From assembly GCF_034190915.1 (NCBI RefSeq), contig NW_026947507.1:29192001-29256000 (forward strand): DNA of 64,000 bases, read 5' to 3'. Positions 26,531-39,076 of the stretch are shown here, in pieces. The number at the start of each line of letters is the position of its first letter. Within the stretch, counting starts at the first letter, position 1. The translations under genes were made by a program, and so were the position numbers. The notes beneath the pieces are model-generated. The model did not search any database, was not told the DNA's origin, and saw only the letters and a list, made by a program, of their open reading frames with translations. Source of the DNA: Cavia porcellus (lineage: Eukaryota; Chordata; Mammalia; Rodentia; Caviidae).

Positions 26531-28162
26531 AATCACTGTGATAATTTTTATATTATATATATAAAAATATTCCCATAACTGGTATGATATAATACCCTAA
26601 TATGCAACCTAACATGATCAAATATAAGTGATACAAGCTTTATAGATAAAATAAATGATAGGTTATACACGGGGTAGTATTAAAATTGTGATTTGCTTTT
26701 AAGAAAAAGATTAAGAAAAACTGCTATAAAAGCAATGCATGTAAAAATTTATCATAAAAATTGATATTAATGAAAAAAATTTAGTAAAGTCTAGCAAATA
26801 ATGCTATTAACAAATAGAATTTTAAAAGAACAAATAAAAGTTGAATATATAGTTAATGTTTCAAATTTTATTTCTTATCAAATAGTTTAATAATATTATT
26901 TTAGAAGAAGTATTTAATAGCATTTTATACTAATGGTAATATTAGTATCTCATTGCATCTAAAAGAAGGAGGAGAAAAAAATATACATGTTAACAGAAAC
27001 AGCATGGATCTTGCTTAGGTTTATTTTCAGGTGAGTTCTTTACTTAAATTTTGCCATGCCAGTTTTTTGTTTTCCCTCATAACACAAGTATTTTAATTTA
27101 TTCATGAATTTAATCATTTTACTGAAAGCTACCAGAATAGCCAGATATCATGCTTTTGTCAGTGTGTCATAGAATGAATAAAGCACATACATCCTTGACT
27201 GACTGATATAAAATGACTGCGTGGCATCACTGTGCAAACAGTGTGACCGCATCGTACACCAGTGTACAAATAAAAGGACAGCTCTGTGAGAACTACGAAC
27301 GCCCCATTCGCCTCCAAGACCCAAGGACAGCAATGCACAGATCATGGTCTTGGTTTCAAGTATAGCGATGCAATTATGACAAATTTATTTCAGCTAACAA
27401 GCACTAACTTCTCAGTGCAGCGCAGTTCTAGCCTGAATCCTAATTCATGAAGAGAGGCTGAACTCTTCTCCTCTAGAGTCATTAACCAATAAATAATCTT
27501 AATAGAACACCTCCAAAATAGTACAAAGCAAACAGAAAAGCATTAAGTAATTAAGACTTCCTTATCTCAGCTTCTTAGCTCATTCACAAAGACTATTTAT
27601 CATAAGCCAATAAAAAACATTTAGAGGAATCAAAGAACTGCTTTTAGTAAGACAATTCAGCAAGTAATAAGATAAAACTTATGTACACAGTTTAGAACAC
27701 TGAAGCTTGCATGGTGGTTGATGCTATTAAACATCTCTGGTTTTCATACGGAAAGCATCAAATCAGGACTGTGGCAATGCTGACAAGAACCTCAAACTTA
27801 ATCCCACTAGAATTAATGCACGTGGGGGTTTCAGTTTAAACAAAACTAAGCTCTGTGTTTATTTCATTTCTTTTCTACTTTATTGACATTTCTTTGAAGT
27901 TGTTCCTGTAAACATTTCCCGTCTCCAAACCTTTTCTCTCCATTATGTTTCTGCAAAGTGAAATTTCTCAAATAAAATAGCAGTAGAAGTTGCTTAACAG
28001 ATAACACTGCTGCTGAAGAGAGGGTAACTTTCCATATTAACCTCAGAGGTGATCTATAATTCATATGCACAAGTACATAAGTGTGTTAGTGTTAGAAAAA
28101 TAAAGTTATGTGTCTAGTAAGGAAAGAGAATGCTTCCTTTTCCAGTCTGTGCAGAATATTAT

Positions 28163-28475
28163 TAGAAATGACCATAGACTGGATGGTCTACAAACAACAG
28201 AATTTTATTTTTCACAGTTTTAGGGAGTGTAGGAGTGGGGAAGACCAAAGTGTCAGCGGACTGGGGATCTGGGGCTGGCCTCATCCTATGGGGGGCCTCT
28301 ACACTTGGTCCTTCCATGCTAGCAGCTAACCCTAGCATCATGATAATGCTAATGCCATTCAGGACAGGCCCATCTTAATCACCTCCCAAGTGCCTCACCA
28401 CCGAGGACCATTGCCTGCAGGATTAAGATCTCAACATATGCATTTGGCGGCACAGACTAACATTCTGGCCACGGG
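28163..28475 (-). mobile_element. MST/MLT-type MaLR LTR
   Basis: In reverse it shows catagactggatggtctaca and caacagaattttatttttca, and later atctcaacatatgcatttgg, all features of MST-like LTRs. The boundaries are approximate. Confidence 0.65.
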
Positions 28476-29679
28476 TTTTCCAAAATGGTATCACTACCTG
28501 GTCCCTCCAAATAGTGTCTATTCCTGCTGGGAGACCCTTGAAATTCATTAACAGAGGCAATTATTCAGGATTGCTTTCTTTACTTACATTAATATTCAAA
28601 TAACATTGGAAAAGGAAATACTTTGACAAAAATTTATAGAAAGATAAAAATGTACTAAGTTCTTTACAATAGATTTCAACAGAATAAGTGCTGAGAACTT
28701 GTGAGAACCTTTTCTTTACACATATAAACTGTATGTTCAAACATAATATATAAATACCATAATTGATAAAAACAGATCACAAACTAAGTCATTTAATGAC
28801 TAGAACAATTAAGGAAACATATACAGCTTCTTGATACTCACACTGCTACAGTTGCTTACACTCTAAAGTTGCTGAGAACACTGAATTTTTAAATCACTGC
28901 TCCTAAGCAAACACAGTGTTAGGTTCCTGTGACATTTCAGTCACAATTTTTTTAACCAGCTTGTTAAAGCCTGACTTTACTTTGTGTGTGTTTCTATTTA
29001 AAGATACCTTAATGTATATTTTCAATTCACTACTGCTAAATTCAGTCAACAATGCTGTGACTCCTTCCTGAATTAAGATTATCTAATGTACATTTTCTCG
29101 GTAAGGCACACCATAGCTAGTAATGTGCAAGTCTGTACATGTCTGTAAATGACCCAATAAATCATGGTGAATATCGATTTTTGGCTTAAGTGAATTTTTA
29201 CTGAGTGAATTTGCAAGTAATATCAGAATCACCCATACCTTGATTCTGAAGGTAGTTTATTGCGTTACTATATGAAGTTAATGAGATTTCTCAGCTTCCT
29301 CACCTAGAAGATTCAGTTGATAATTAGGATCCTGCTGTTCCTGTTTCCCAAAAAATAAGGCTACTTGGCTTACACAGTAGCCACTAGGCAAGACAGTGCT
29401 AGGCTCATTGGGGCTATTTTTGATCTCTAGTTTTCAAGGCTGATTATTTTCTAAATAGGTCTTATTTTATGGAAAATACGGTCCTTTGCCACTTTTGAAT
29501 TTCTTGGAATCTAGTATCTCCAATCTAAATTTATCCACATAGTTATCAGGTACTCCATAATCTAAATCTCTGTATCTAGGCTTGTTTCCTTCAGAGTAGA
29601 AATTTACTCACCCTTCATAAAGAAATCATTTACTCACTAATCCTAATCTCTATTATCTATTATCAAACACTCACCATGG

Positions 29680-31010
29680 ACCCATTGGTGCTGGAGATAG
29701 AGGAATCAGCATGACTGGAAATAGCCCTACACTTTAGTGACAGTAAACAAACAAATCTACCAAAACAAATTCCAACACTCATAAGTGCAATAAATTAAAA
29801 CAGAATGATAGTTCAGAGGTAACTATAGTTATGAAAATATTGTAAATAGGCTTGCAATACTTGCAAGGAATACTTTAAAGGAAGAGATAAGCAGAGATCT
29901 GACAATGTGAGAAAAGTAAAATTAAAGACAAAAAGGCACAGGAATATCTATGCAGAACATTTTCGTGAGGAAAAAAGCTAGGGAACTGGGGAATAGAAAA
30001 AAGACCAGAGGAGCTGATAAAGAAGCAGGAGGAAAGAACAAAAGGCCAAACTGCAGAGTGACTTTGTCTGTGATCATTGAATCTAGATTTTAATTTAGGT
30101 TTGATGGAAGCCCACTGGCTGGTTGCAAGTAATGTAACAATCTAATTTATTTTCTCTTTTGTATTTTATTTTATTTTTTGTATTGAAAGATAAAAAACAG
30201 AAAAAAACAAACAAAGGAAACATACACACATAAAAAACACAAAACAATAGTGGTACAGGATTTCAAGACAAGATGATAGAGTTTAACAAGAGTTGTTATA
30301 TTGCTTATTGTTATCTTCAAAAGAGTTGCTCAGATTATAAGATACAGGTATGAAAAACTGATCAAACATTATGAGCACTATCTGCTCCTTTCCTTGAACT
30401 AATAGAATTAGTAGTACAATTATCTTAGCTAGCTTATGTATGTATATACACATTTATATATTTTTCCTTTTCCTTTCCTTTTTCTCTCCTTCACCCCATC
30501 CCTGTTGTTCTTTCCCTTTGAGCAGTTTCTTTCTCTTTCACAATATTTATTGTACCTTTTGAAATTTACTTATTCTTCTAGTTTCTTACACTAGGGAGAC
30601 AATACGATGTTTACACATGCGAGTCTGATTTACTTCTCTATGAGTATGGTCCCAAGTTACATTCATTTGCGTATAAAAGGCTTGAATTTATCTTTCCATT
30701 GTATAAAAATACCACATCTCTTAAACAACCCAAATGTCAATCAACCAAGGAATGAATAACAATCTAGTTTATAAGGTCAAAGCCAAGTGTCATTCAGGCA
30801 GTTATGTGAGGAACAGGACAAATAGGATAAGAGTTGAGACCTTGGCTTCTGAGCAGGAGTTAAAGCAAAGACTGATGAGAAAGACAGAATGAAGGCAGGA
30901 AAGTTGGTGTAAAGTCATGATGTATGCTGCATATTTGACCCAATGAAATCTGTTGTTAGCTTGACTTTGAAATTTGAGAGGAAAAAATAGAGGGATATGT
31001 CTTGGGTAAG
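29680..31010 (+). repeat. Old unclassified interspersed repeat, interrupted by L1
   Basis: The sequence around agtgacagtaaacaaacaaa and ttgatggaagcccactggct resembles a widespread old mammalian repeat whose family I cannot name. It appears to resume after the L1 insertion at 30757. Similar sequence lies near 19670-20290. Confidence 0.35.
30151..30756 (-). mobile_element. 5'-inverted (twin-primed) L1 insertion
   Basis: A T-rich start at about 30151-30180 marks the L1 tail in minus orientation. Sequence up to about 30715 reads as reversed L1 3' region (cattgtataaaaataccaca). At 30722-30756 the orientation flips to forward L1 (aacaacccaaatgtcaatca). A 16-bp duplication with one mismatch, taacaatctaatttat / taacaatctagtttat, flanks the whole unit at 30135-30150 and 30757-30772. 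This is the classic structure of a twin-primed insertion. Confidence 0.72.
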
Positions 31011-31138
31011 CCATCATGATACTAAGTGTTGAAATAAATTAAAGAAGAGTAGGTTTAGTTTTTAAAAAAGACAGAGGTTTTGGTTTGGTCTTTCAAACAT
31101 AAGAGGTCTTGTTACTACACATTTAAAAATGTTCACCT

Positions 31139-31245
31139 GTGCTCACTTCGGCTGCACATATACTAAAGTTGGAACGATACAGAGAAGATTAGCATGGCCC
31201 CTGTGCAAAGATGACACGCAAATTCGTGAAGCGTTCCATATTTTT
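31139..31245 (+). pseudogene. U6 snRNA copy, probably a pseudogene
   Basis: These 107 bases align end to end with mammalian U6 RNA, including the invariant ACAGAGA-type region (gatacagagaagatta) and the terminal run of five Ts. I count about five substitutions against the U6 I know: G to A and A to T in the 5' stem-loop, A to G in the central region, and two changes near the GCGCAAGGATGAC segment. No TATA box at about -30 and no convincing proximal sequence element precede it, so transcription by the normal type 3 Pol III promoter is unlikely. It lies antisense to TLL1 in the CUB2 intron. I could not see clear target-site duplications. Confidence 0.9.
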
Positions 31246-33173
31246 ACTGATGCAGAAGCAATTTATGTTACCAAACAACTATTTTCATGAAAAGACTGTA
31301 AATATGTTGTCAAGTAAAACATGACTGTTTAAATTCTAATTTCTGTGCAAAACACTTTAGTATTGGAAAATGTAATATTTGCAAGGGACTCATGAGTAAG
31401 TTACTGTTTATGTTGGTGCCAAAAAAAAAAAGTTCACCTAGAAATATAGGAATAAAAAACAGGCAAATAAAATTAAAATCATGATAGAAAACTAGAGATT
31501 GGTAAAATGTACTATCATTCAAACTGAGGCATGCCTTTTCCTCAGTCTCAAAATGTAGTGGTCATTGGTTCTTTCAAACAGTCAACAAAGTTAAATGACT
31601 GGCCTATGTTAGGCATGGTTGCAAGTGTCTGAGATGCAAATTCTTTCTCTTCACCCATACCCTATCCTATTTTTAAAGACTGTCACTGTAACTGTATTGA
31701 TAAATTAAAAAATAAAACTGCAGAAAAGCTAAGCTAGCAATTTCAAGTTCCATATTTTTAAAAATGTAACACATAAAAGCTTTCTCTGACATTATTTCTG
31801 TAATAAGAGAATTTCATAATACAGTGACATATATTGAAAGACAATTAATGTCTTCATTCATAAAATAACATGAAACACAGGGAATATCACCACAAGAGTG
31901 ATAATTATTTAACACTAATTGCAACCTAAATTACAAGTATAATCCTTCCATCTATTTTTATTTTAGTTTTAACAATAAACTGGTCTATCTGAGCAGTTTG
32001 CAGTCCTAATTGTCGATTCAGATAATAAAATTCAAATGCCAATCGCAAAGCCAAGATTGCTAAAAACATAATGTCAGAACCATAGCAGAAAATATATTCT
32101 TTCATGATAAAAAGAAATATCTGGGCAACTATATGGTACATACAAAGGATTAGAGACAAATATTAAAGAAATTAAGGACACAGGCTTGTCAGGGATAGTA
32201 TGAGCTTCTCTGGGTTTAGAGGAAGCTCCTTGATTCCCCTAGCATTCCTGCTGCGGGGCCACGGACAGGATCCCTGTCACTGTGTTCAGTTTCAAGTACA
32301 CATACTGTCTGTAGGTAGATCACAGCTTTTACTGCTTTTGGAGCATTTGGGCAGGAAATCAAGTTTCTTTCTAATCAGTTGAGACTGCATTTCTAACCAT
32401 TGTCCGGACCAATCACCCTTATTTCATTGTTCCTTCCCACTTTGGTTTGGGCTCTCAATTTCCAGACCAAGTCTGAATTGAACACACTCTATAGTTCCTG
32501 AAAATGTTTCACCATTGCTTGGCGTGTAATCCCTATCTTAGTTCCTCTCATCCCACAAAAATGATGCATTAACCAGCTTGGCCTTAGTAGTTCTGGACTC
32601 AGACTTGGGATCCAGCATTCTGATTGGTCTTTGATCTATTCCAGCCCTCCATCCAAGAGCACAGTCATGGTGCTGATTTCCTCAGCAAATCTTTTTCAGG
32701 AAATTGAAATCTCCTAAAAAATCTGAATTTCTATTTTTGATCTATGTTATCTATGTAACAGTAAAAAAGCAAAAAATAGCTTTAGTCTCCTAACAACAAA
32801 AGTTTACCTTTTATGTTGTTTAGAAGGGAATAAGATTTCTATTATTTAGCTCCAAGTGGTCTGGGGGGGGGGGCCTAACCGTTTGTCAAAACAATAAAGT
32901 AAAAATTAAAAAAATCTATTGTCAGGACTTCAAACAACTAATTCAAATAGCACAGTTAATGCAAACTCACTTTAATCTTCTTGAAATGTCGACAAGAAGA
33001 AGAAAGTAAAGGGGAAAAAAAAGCCTACACTCTTGATGTTACATTTTATAGGCAATTCTTTGCTGATTAAAAGGCCGATTCCCTGTTTCTTTGCTGATTT
33101 AATGAGGATTCCCTTAAATGCCATTGTCATTTATGGAGAATACGCCCCATGAAGGTTGTCTAAAAGACTTTAC

Positions 33174-33319
33174 CTCAAAGGCCTGAAAGGTCACCCCGAC
33201 ATGGTAGCCCTCAGACACCGTGATTTTCCACACACATTCTTTCATCGGTCGATAGTCATCAGGATAATTGGGAGACTGAATCTGTCCTTCGTTTTTACGT
33301 ATCTCACCTCCACAGATCG
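33174..33319 (-). CDS. TLL1: TLL1 exon: first half of CUB2
   Basis: This 146-nt exon completes a split Ala codon, then reads [19 protein letters not shown]... to ...GVTFQAFE. It contains the first CUB2 cysteine pair (ICGG and KECVW) and the [14 protein letters not shown] segment typical of tolloid CUB domains. The acceptor is AG at 33320-33321 after a T-rich tract and the donor is GTAAAG. It ends in phase 0. The G completing its first codon comes from the exon at 34408-34524 across a GC-AG intron. Confidence 0.96.
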
Positions 33320-34407
33320 CTGACAAAGCAAAAACAGACAAAATAAGCCTAGAGATGCCATTTCTTTTTCATTTTCTGCTAAGGTAACATTTAAGCTTAG
33401 TTTCTATAACGAAAAACATGAGGGTAGCACTATAAAATATCAGAGTTGGCAGCATGCACTGTTGTAAAGATTTTAGAGAGTAAAAAATATAGTCACTAGA
33501 CTGTCAGTGTTACATAGTGGTCAGCCAAGGACTGTGTAAATTTTAATCACTCTTATGTCACGTCTTAACAAACAAGTGCTTTTTGTTGTTGTTAACTTCT
33601 AAAAGCTTTTAGGGATTTTACAAATTGATTCTATGTGAGTTCTATGAGACCCTGAGGGTCTTCCTGCTGAAGAAATAGGTAAAATAGTTCATCAGAGTGG
33701 AAACCTCACTCGAGCAAAGCTATCTCAGGCCCATGGCAGTAGGTTGCTGTGTGCTCAACACCTGAGCTACGTTCTCATGATCCTTATGGCTATGCAGTTA
33801 ATCTTTAAATGAAATGCTTCCATGTCCTTAAAAGTTTAAGGGATGTGGAAACCTTCTGTCTTGAAAATTACCTAAACTCCTGTAGTAGGAAGGGTCTCCT
33901 CCACCCCCAAGCTGGCGAGAAAAGGGATGCTTTTAAAGCCAGGAAGTACAATGCCAGTTTATTGTTTCAGAGCAATATAGAACAAAGCATGCAATAAATT
34001 CTTCCTCAAATGCTGATTCTCTTATTTAGACAAAGCGTGCTTCAGAAATGTGCACAATTACTTTCTGTGCAGTTTCCCATAATGGAGTAGTTTAGCAGTT
34101 GGAGACCAAATAAATACAAAATCACTAAAAAGAAGAGCACATTTTTTTTTCAGAATATTTGAATGGCATTGTGAAACACAGCATGGACTCTTTTGCCATT
34201 TATCTTCTGTCACTGAGCACATTCAGTTTTTATCACTGATACCAGACTTCACAATTTAAAATCCCCCTAAAATGATCCCACGAATATTAAAATGCTTTTG
34301 TATTTTAAAAACATGGTTAAAATATCATTCTAATAAAATTCAGAGACTGGACACTTCTGCTGTGAGATCTAAGAAGAACCAATCTCTTAAGCGTAATGCA
34401 AACTTGC
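33320..34407 (-). other. TLL1: TLL1 GC-AG intron between CUB1 and CUB2
   Basis: The shortest complete intron in the window (1,088 bp) has a GC donor. It contains no recognisable repeat or RNA gene. Confidence 0.85.
34406..34407 (-). promoter_or_regulatory. TLL1: Non-canonical GC splice donor
   Basis: Read on the minus strand, the exon-intron junction is AAG|GCAAGT. A GC donor with otherwise strong complementarity to U1 is the known form of GC-AG introns, which make up roughly 1% of mammalian introns. The acceptor of this 1.1-kb intron (AG at 33320-33321) is ordinary. Confidence 0.9.
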
Positions 34408-34524
34408 CTTCATACACAGCGGCAAACCCTTTTCCTACCCAGTTACTGCTGCTACGAAACTCAATCCACATCCTGCTGTCTGTAGAGGTGAGAACTTCAG
34501 GTACTTTGTCCCCACAGAATCTAC
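34408..34524 (-). CDS. TLL1: TLL1 exon: C-terminal part of CUB1, followed by a GC donor
   Basis: This 117-nt exon encodes [11 protein letters not shown]... to ...[11 protein letters not shown], the last third of CUB1 including its fourth cysteine (RFCG). It is phase 1 on both sides. The acceptor is AG at 34525-34526. The donor reads AAG|GCAAGT on the minus strand: GC replaces GT, with otherwise strong consensus. No in-frame GT alternative near the junction keeps the reading frame into ICGGEI. CUB1 is split into three exons, whereas CUB2 and CUB3 each use two. Confidence 0.95.
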
Positions 34525-34888
34525 CTAAAAGGAATAAAAGAGGAGAAATTCCTAAATATGACTCTAGGCTCTACCATGCCGGCTACAATACCATTACGTA
34601 AAACCACATTTGAGACATGCTTCTATCATTGGTAATGAGAGGAATAATTATTCCTTAATATTGACTTAGTAAAGATTAACATTGGAAACAATCTCTACAT
34701 CTGCATTTATAATATATCAAGTATTATTAGTATCAAGAGTAAGCCCAGAAAGGATGTTTACAAAACATCACACAATACACTGAAATGGAAAGTGTCACTC
34801 TACAGTACACAGACATAGTTGAGAGGTGACTCAAATTGTCCATCTGGTCATTATTAGGTGAATAACTTTGTTAACATCGTGTTCCCTT

Positions 34889-35065
34889 GCTAGGTATGCT
34901 GATCCATGCCTGTAACTTTACCCTCAAAGGCTAAGACAGGAAGATTGCAAGTTTGATTCCTACCACTGCATCTTAGTGATGAGCAAGCACTTGACTCAAT
35001 AAAGAAGGGCTAGGTAAGGAGCTCAGTGTGAAAGCCCTGGGTTTCATCCAAGTACTGAAAAGAAA
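34889..35065 (+). mobile_element. B1-ID composite SINE
   Basis: A diverged B1-like start (gctaggtatgctgatccatg) is joined to an ID-like second half (gggctaggtaaggagctcag, then ccctgggtttcatccaagta) and a short A-rich tail. Confidence 0.78.
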
Positions 35066-36366
35066 ATGTGCTCCCAGCTGAAAGAGGAAATCATTCTCCA
35101 GCCAGGTTCAGTTATAGCTCCTCAGGAGAACTTGATTTTTTCTCCCAGGATCTCATATTAATTGCGAACATCCCATCTCCTCTTAGGTCACAAGCACAGT
35201 AACAAACAGTACCAGAAAACTTAAGTCTGAGTTCCTATTTTTTTCTAATTGCGTATCTGTAGGACAATGAAGACAATGATACCTATCTTTTTTTCCTCCC
35301 CTGTCTTTCCACAAAGACTTTTTGCTTGCAAAAAAACATTATAATTCTATTCCTTTCTTGGGCTTGTAAGTTTTCTTACAAAGACAAATGGATAGATATG
35401 ACAAAGCACATGAAATAATTATATAAATGAATTATATTGTTACCCATTTTTGTGTGCTGCCAATTAATTCATACCCAGCATAGTTTAAATATATGAAAAA
35501 TGGTAGCCAACTTGAACACAGCTAATACATGTAGACAGTTAATGGATGAAGAGGTAACTCCTCAATGGGCAAAGTAAATTAGAGACACAGAGCAGTGTAT
35601 GTGAACTGCCAGGAAATCTGTCGACATCCAATTCTAATTCTGAGGAGTGGATCCAGACTGTTTATAGTTCTCACACTTTCCGGTGGGTCTGATGCCACCA
35701 ATCTGAAGGCTACATACATCAGAACAATTGTACAAGAAACAGTGCCGCAAGTTTTTCAAATGAAATCTGCAACACAGAATATAAGGTCATTGAACATATA
35801 GAGCAGATGATGCCCTACGAGGAAGTGTTTCCCAGTTTTATCTACTGATTTGATTTTCCAAAATCACTTCTATGAAATGTTTTCTTTGGAATTCACAAAT
35901 ACTTACGACAAATCACTTCATTCAGGCTTCAAAACTAAATGTACATGGCAACGTTTTTTAAAAAAATTAAAATGTAGAGAGCGATGTTTTCCTAACCTGA
36001 CTTATCACATTAGTTCACTTTGTTATTTTCTACAGATTTCTTGACCTTCCTGAGACTGCTGTCACTTTTATTGCAAATATTGTCCAATCAGCAGGTTTTA
36101 GATGCTGAGACAAAAGATATGTCTAGCACATAATTACCACTGAGCAAAGCTATTTCTAAAAATAAAGAGAAAGTCACAATCTCAAAGAAAAAATATATCA
36201 GTATAGATTAGAGGCTCACAAGCTCACAAGGGCTCTCACCTCAGAGCAGAGGAAGCGAGCAAAATAGAAGGCAACAGTGAACCAGGCTCCATGGCTGAAT
36301 GTTGACAGCAGGCTTCCATGAGTGCCAAGCTTGACCCACAGTTAATGACACAGACTACAAATGCCT

Positions 36367-36369
<3 letters not shown>

Positions 36370-36409
<40 letters not shown>
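36370..36409 (+). repeat. CA microsatellite
   Basis: About 19 uninterrupted CA units. Confidence 0.98.
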
Positions 36410-36410
<1 letters not shown>

Positions 36411-36926
36411 CACTAAAACAAAAAGCAAAACAATAAAACAAAACTCTGAGAAACAAATCTCTGATATCTACAGTAAAAGCAAATATGCTTGGCACAGGAA
36501 GCCAGCTACCACACTTTTCCCTGACAACTCATACTGGGTTGCCTTAGCAAAGACGAAACAAAACAAGCACACACACACACACCAGAGACTTGCATGCATA
36601 CATAAATTTATCCATTTTTAATTGAAATTATAATTCTCGAATTGAAAATACAGAAGAAACATTATGAGATGCCATGATAACCATAATGCAGGAAAATGCT
36701 CTTCTGAACTATTCTGTTCAGATCCCAGTATCTTGCCTCTTGTAAACCTCTGTAGTCTATATGTATTTGTCTTGAGTCTTTGTAGGTATAGATGAACAAA
36801 ATATAAAAAAATAAAGATCATGCAGCCTCACACATTGGAATGCTAACATGACTCTTGAAAGAATCTCTGATCTCTACACAAGACAGAAAATCCACAAAAC
36901 CACACATGAGTGGAGTCTTTTCTCAC

Positions 36927-37029
36927 CAAGGAGAGGCGACTTTCTCCAGTGCCCGTCTCTCACTTCAATATAGTCGTACCAGCACAAGCTGCTCTTGTAG
37001 AGATCCAGGGTGGTAAAATTGAAGACTAT
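36927..37029 (-). CDS. TLL1: TLL1 exon: middle of CUB1
   Basis: A 103-nt exon encodes [20 protein letters not shown]... to ...WRKSPLL plus one base. It carries the third CUB1 cysteine (SLCW) and the [10 protein letters not shown] motif, whose acidic residues are part of the calcium site in CUB domains of this family. NFT is a potential N-glycosylation site. The acceptor is AG at 37030-37031 (minus strand) after a C-rich tract and the donor is GTGAGA. The exon starts in phase 0 and ends in phase 1. It is separated from the first CUB1 exon by 12.5 kb. Confidence 0.95.
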
Positions 37030-39050
37030 CTGCAATGTGGGGGAAACAACACACACCGTGAAAATCACTGTAAGTTCACATGGCCATCTGAATCCTGGGA
37101 GTAAGGAGCCCATGGGTTCACAGATCCTTTTCCTTTTCTAAATATTTGGATGATTTTGTTATATTTCTTACACAACTCACAGACGCATTTTCCCAAAATC
37201 CTTCAGTACAGTTAACTTGAGCAATCATGAAGCGAACAGAAATGTTCATTTAAATAATTTGTTTTGAATTTCCTGAGAGAAACATGACTGAATCCTGAAG
37301 AATTTCAGTATTTCCACGAATATCTTATTTTTAATAATTTATTTCAAAGACAACCAGCCAGACATCTATAATTATGTTAAAATAATCACCATGTGCCATA
37401 TTCCCAGAACATAATTTCATTGTATATGTTGAAATATTTAAATACAGTCCCAGTATTTGAATTTATCCTTCTAGCTATAATCAAAGGCAGATGCCATTAT
37501 TCTTCTCTAGATCCAAGAATATATATTCAAAGACCTTTCAAGTTAGAAGATCTTGTACGTGACCCTTTATTCTGTGCTTTGTTTCTGGAATCATGCTGTT
37601 CTTCTGTAAACATAATTCAAAAAAATCTAGCAAAGGTAATTTTTTCATTGCTTTATAAAAAAAGACTACTTTTCCAACAATTAACTCCATTCTTACTTGG
37701 CTTATAACACAAGTGCAACCAATATAGGACAAGAAATGAACTTTTAGCAAGTAAAATTCATTTATAAATCATTTTGTATGTTGAAAAACTCATTCTAACT
37801 CTATTTTAAAGTACCTAAGATGCTTAAGGCTCATAGTGAGTCTGTTTTTTACTCTACAAATCAAGAGATTTTGGTCACAGCAAAAAATAGGAATATTTGA
37901 AAAGCTTCTATTATAAGGTTATAGTTTGCAACAGTATTCATAGAGCCTTTTTGTAGTAATACAAAAGCTGAATATAAGAAAACTGTAAAGGAATAAAAAG
38001 AAAATATATAGACAATCCTGAACCCATAAATCAAAATAGTACTGCCAATTCTGTACTGAAAATGTATGCTTTGCCTTCCTTGAGCATGACTTTAACCAGA
38101 AAGGTAAGTACTGGTTATTGTAAGATTATCCTGGACTGGTTTATTCCTTCCTTATATGCAAATAAATCTTAGTAGATATATTTCCAGTGCTGTCTGACAT
38201 CTAGGTGCCATAGTAATCACTGATAATACTATATGCTAAAGTAGGTTTCTATTGTTCCTATGTATTAATTTACTTTTGCCTACTATGAAATGAATACCAC
38301 AAAATTAGAGTTAATTTTAATATATTACAGAATGATGTAGCAGATAATGAATTTAATAGACTGATTTATTTATTTTTAATTTTCTTTATTTATTTGTAGT
38401 ACCTCTTTTCCTTGCTTTTCTTTCCCTTCATTCAACTTCATCATTCCCAATATTGTAAATTATTTACAAATTTTCCAAAATGTCAAAAGACAAAGTACTT
38501 TGTCAAAATGTCAAAGGGCAAAATACTGATTATTCTTTTCTTTCTAATCCAGTAATCCTCAACATTTCATTATCAAATTATTTTCAATTCTATATTATTC
38601 TTATCAAATTTTCAAACCTTTTTTCCTCCAGTATAACATGAGTTTGTTCTTAGGATACAGTTTCTGGCTTTTTCAGTTAACTTTATGTCTACATTTACTA
38701 CAAATGAGAAATACCACCTTGGCCTGATTTAGATTTCATTCTGAATTTTATTCTCCCTGCAACAGTGATCACGTTTTCAGCTCCCTAAGATCATGCATGA
38801 ACTCACGCATTCCAATAGAGACAGTAAAACCAGTACACAGACACAAAAGAAATATCAGGATGTGTGTTGTGGCTTCTTTATGAACTTAGAGGGGTTTTGC
38901 AATGGTGCACAAATAGTTTCAATTTCCTCCTGGATGAGGGAAAAAATAGTCTTCAAGTTGGATATATGTATGCCATCAAATTTTACCCAAAATCAAAAAC
39001 AATGTGGTTTGTTTGCTAACAATCTTTGAAAAAAATACAGAAAGAGAGGG

Positions 39051-39076
39051 ACAGAGACAGAGAGAGAGAGAGAGAG
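39051..39076 (+). repeat. GA microsatellite
   Basis: Short AG-rich tract with (AG)8 at its end. Confidence 0.9.

Larger units (their letters stand above)
22729..33173 (-). other. TLL1: TLL1 intron between the two CUB2 exons
   Basis: This 10.4-kb intron carries a 73-bp tandem duplication, a B1-ID composite, an L1 3' end, an MST-like LTR, an old unclassified repeat split by an inverted L1, and a U6 copy. From 23709 to 26104 and from 26531 to 28162 I recognise nothing, apart from a patch at 27150-27350 with several CpGs. 28476-29679 and 31246-33173 are also blank. Confidence 0.75.
34525..36926 (-). other. TLL1: TLL1 intron within CUB1 (middle to C-terminal part)
   Basis: A 2.4-kb intron with a B1-ID composite SINE and a CA microsatellite. 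I recognise nothing else. Confidence 0.75.

Noticed and set aside
32864..32874. Run of 11 guanines as a G-quadruplex or regulatory site
   Set aside because: A single G-run without neighbouring G-tracts is insufficient evidence.
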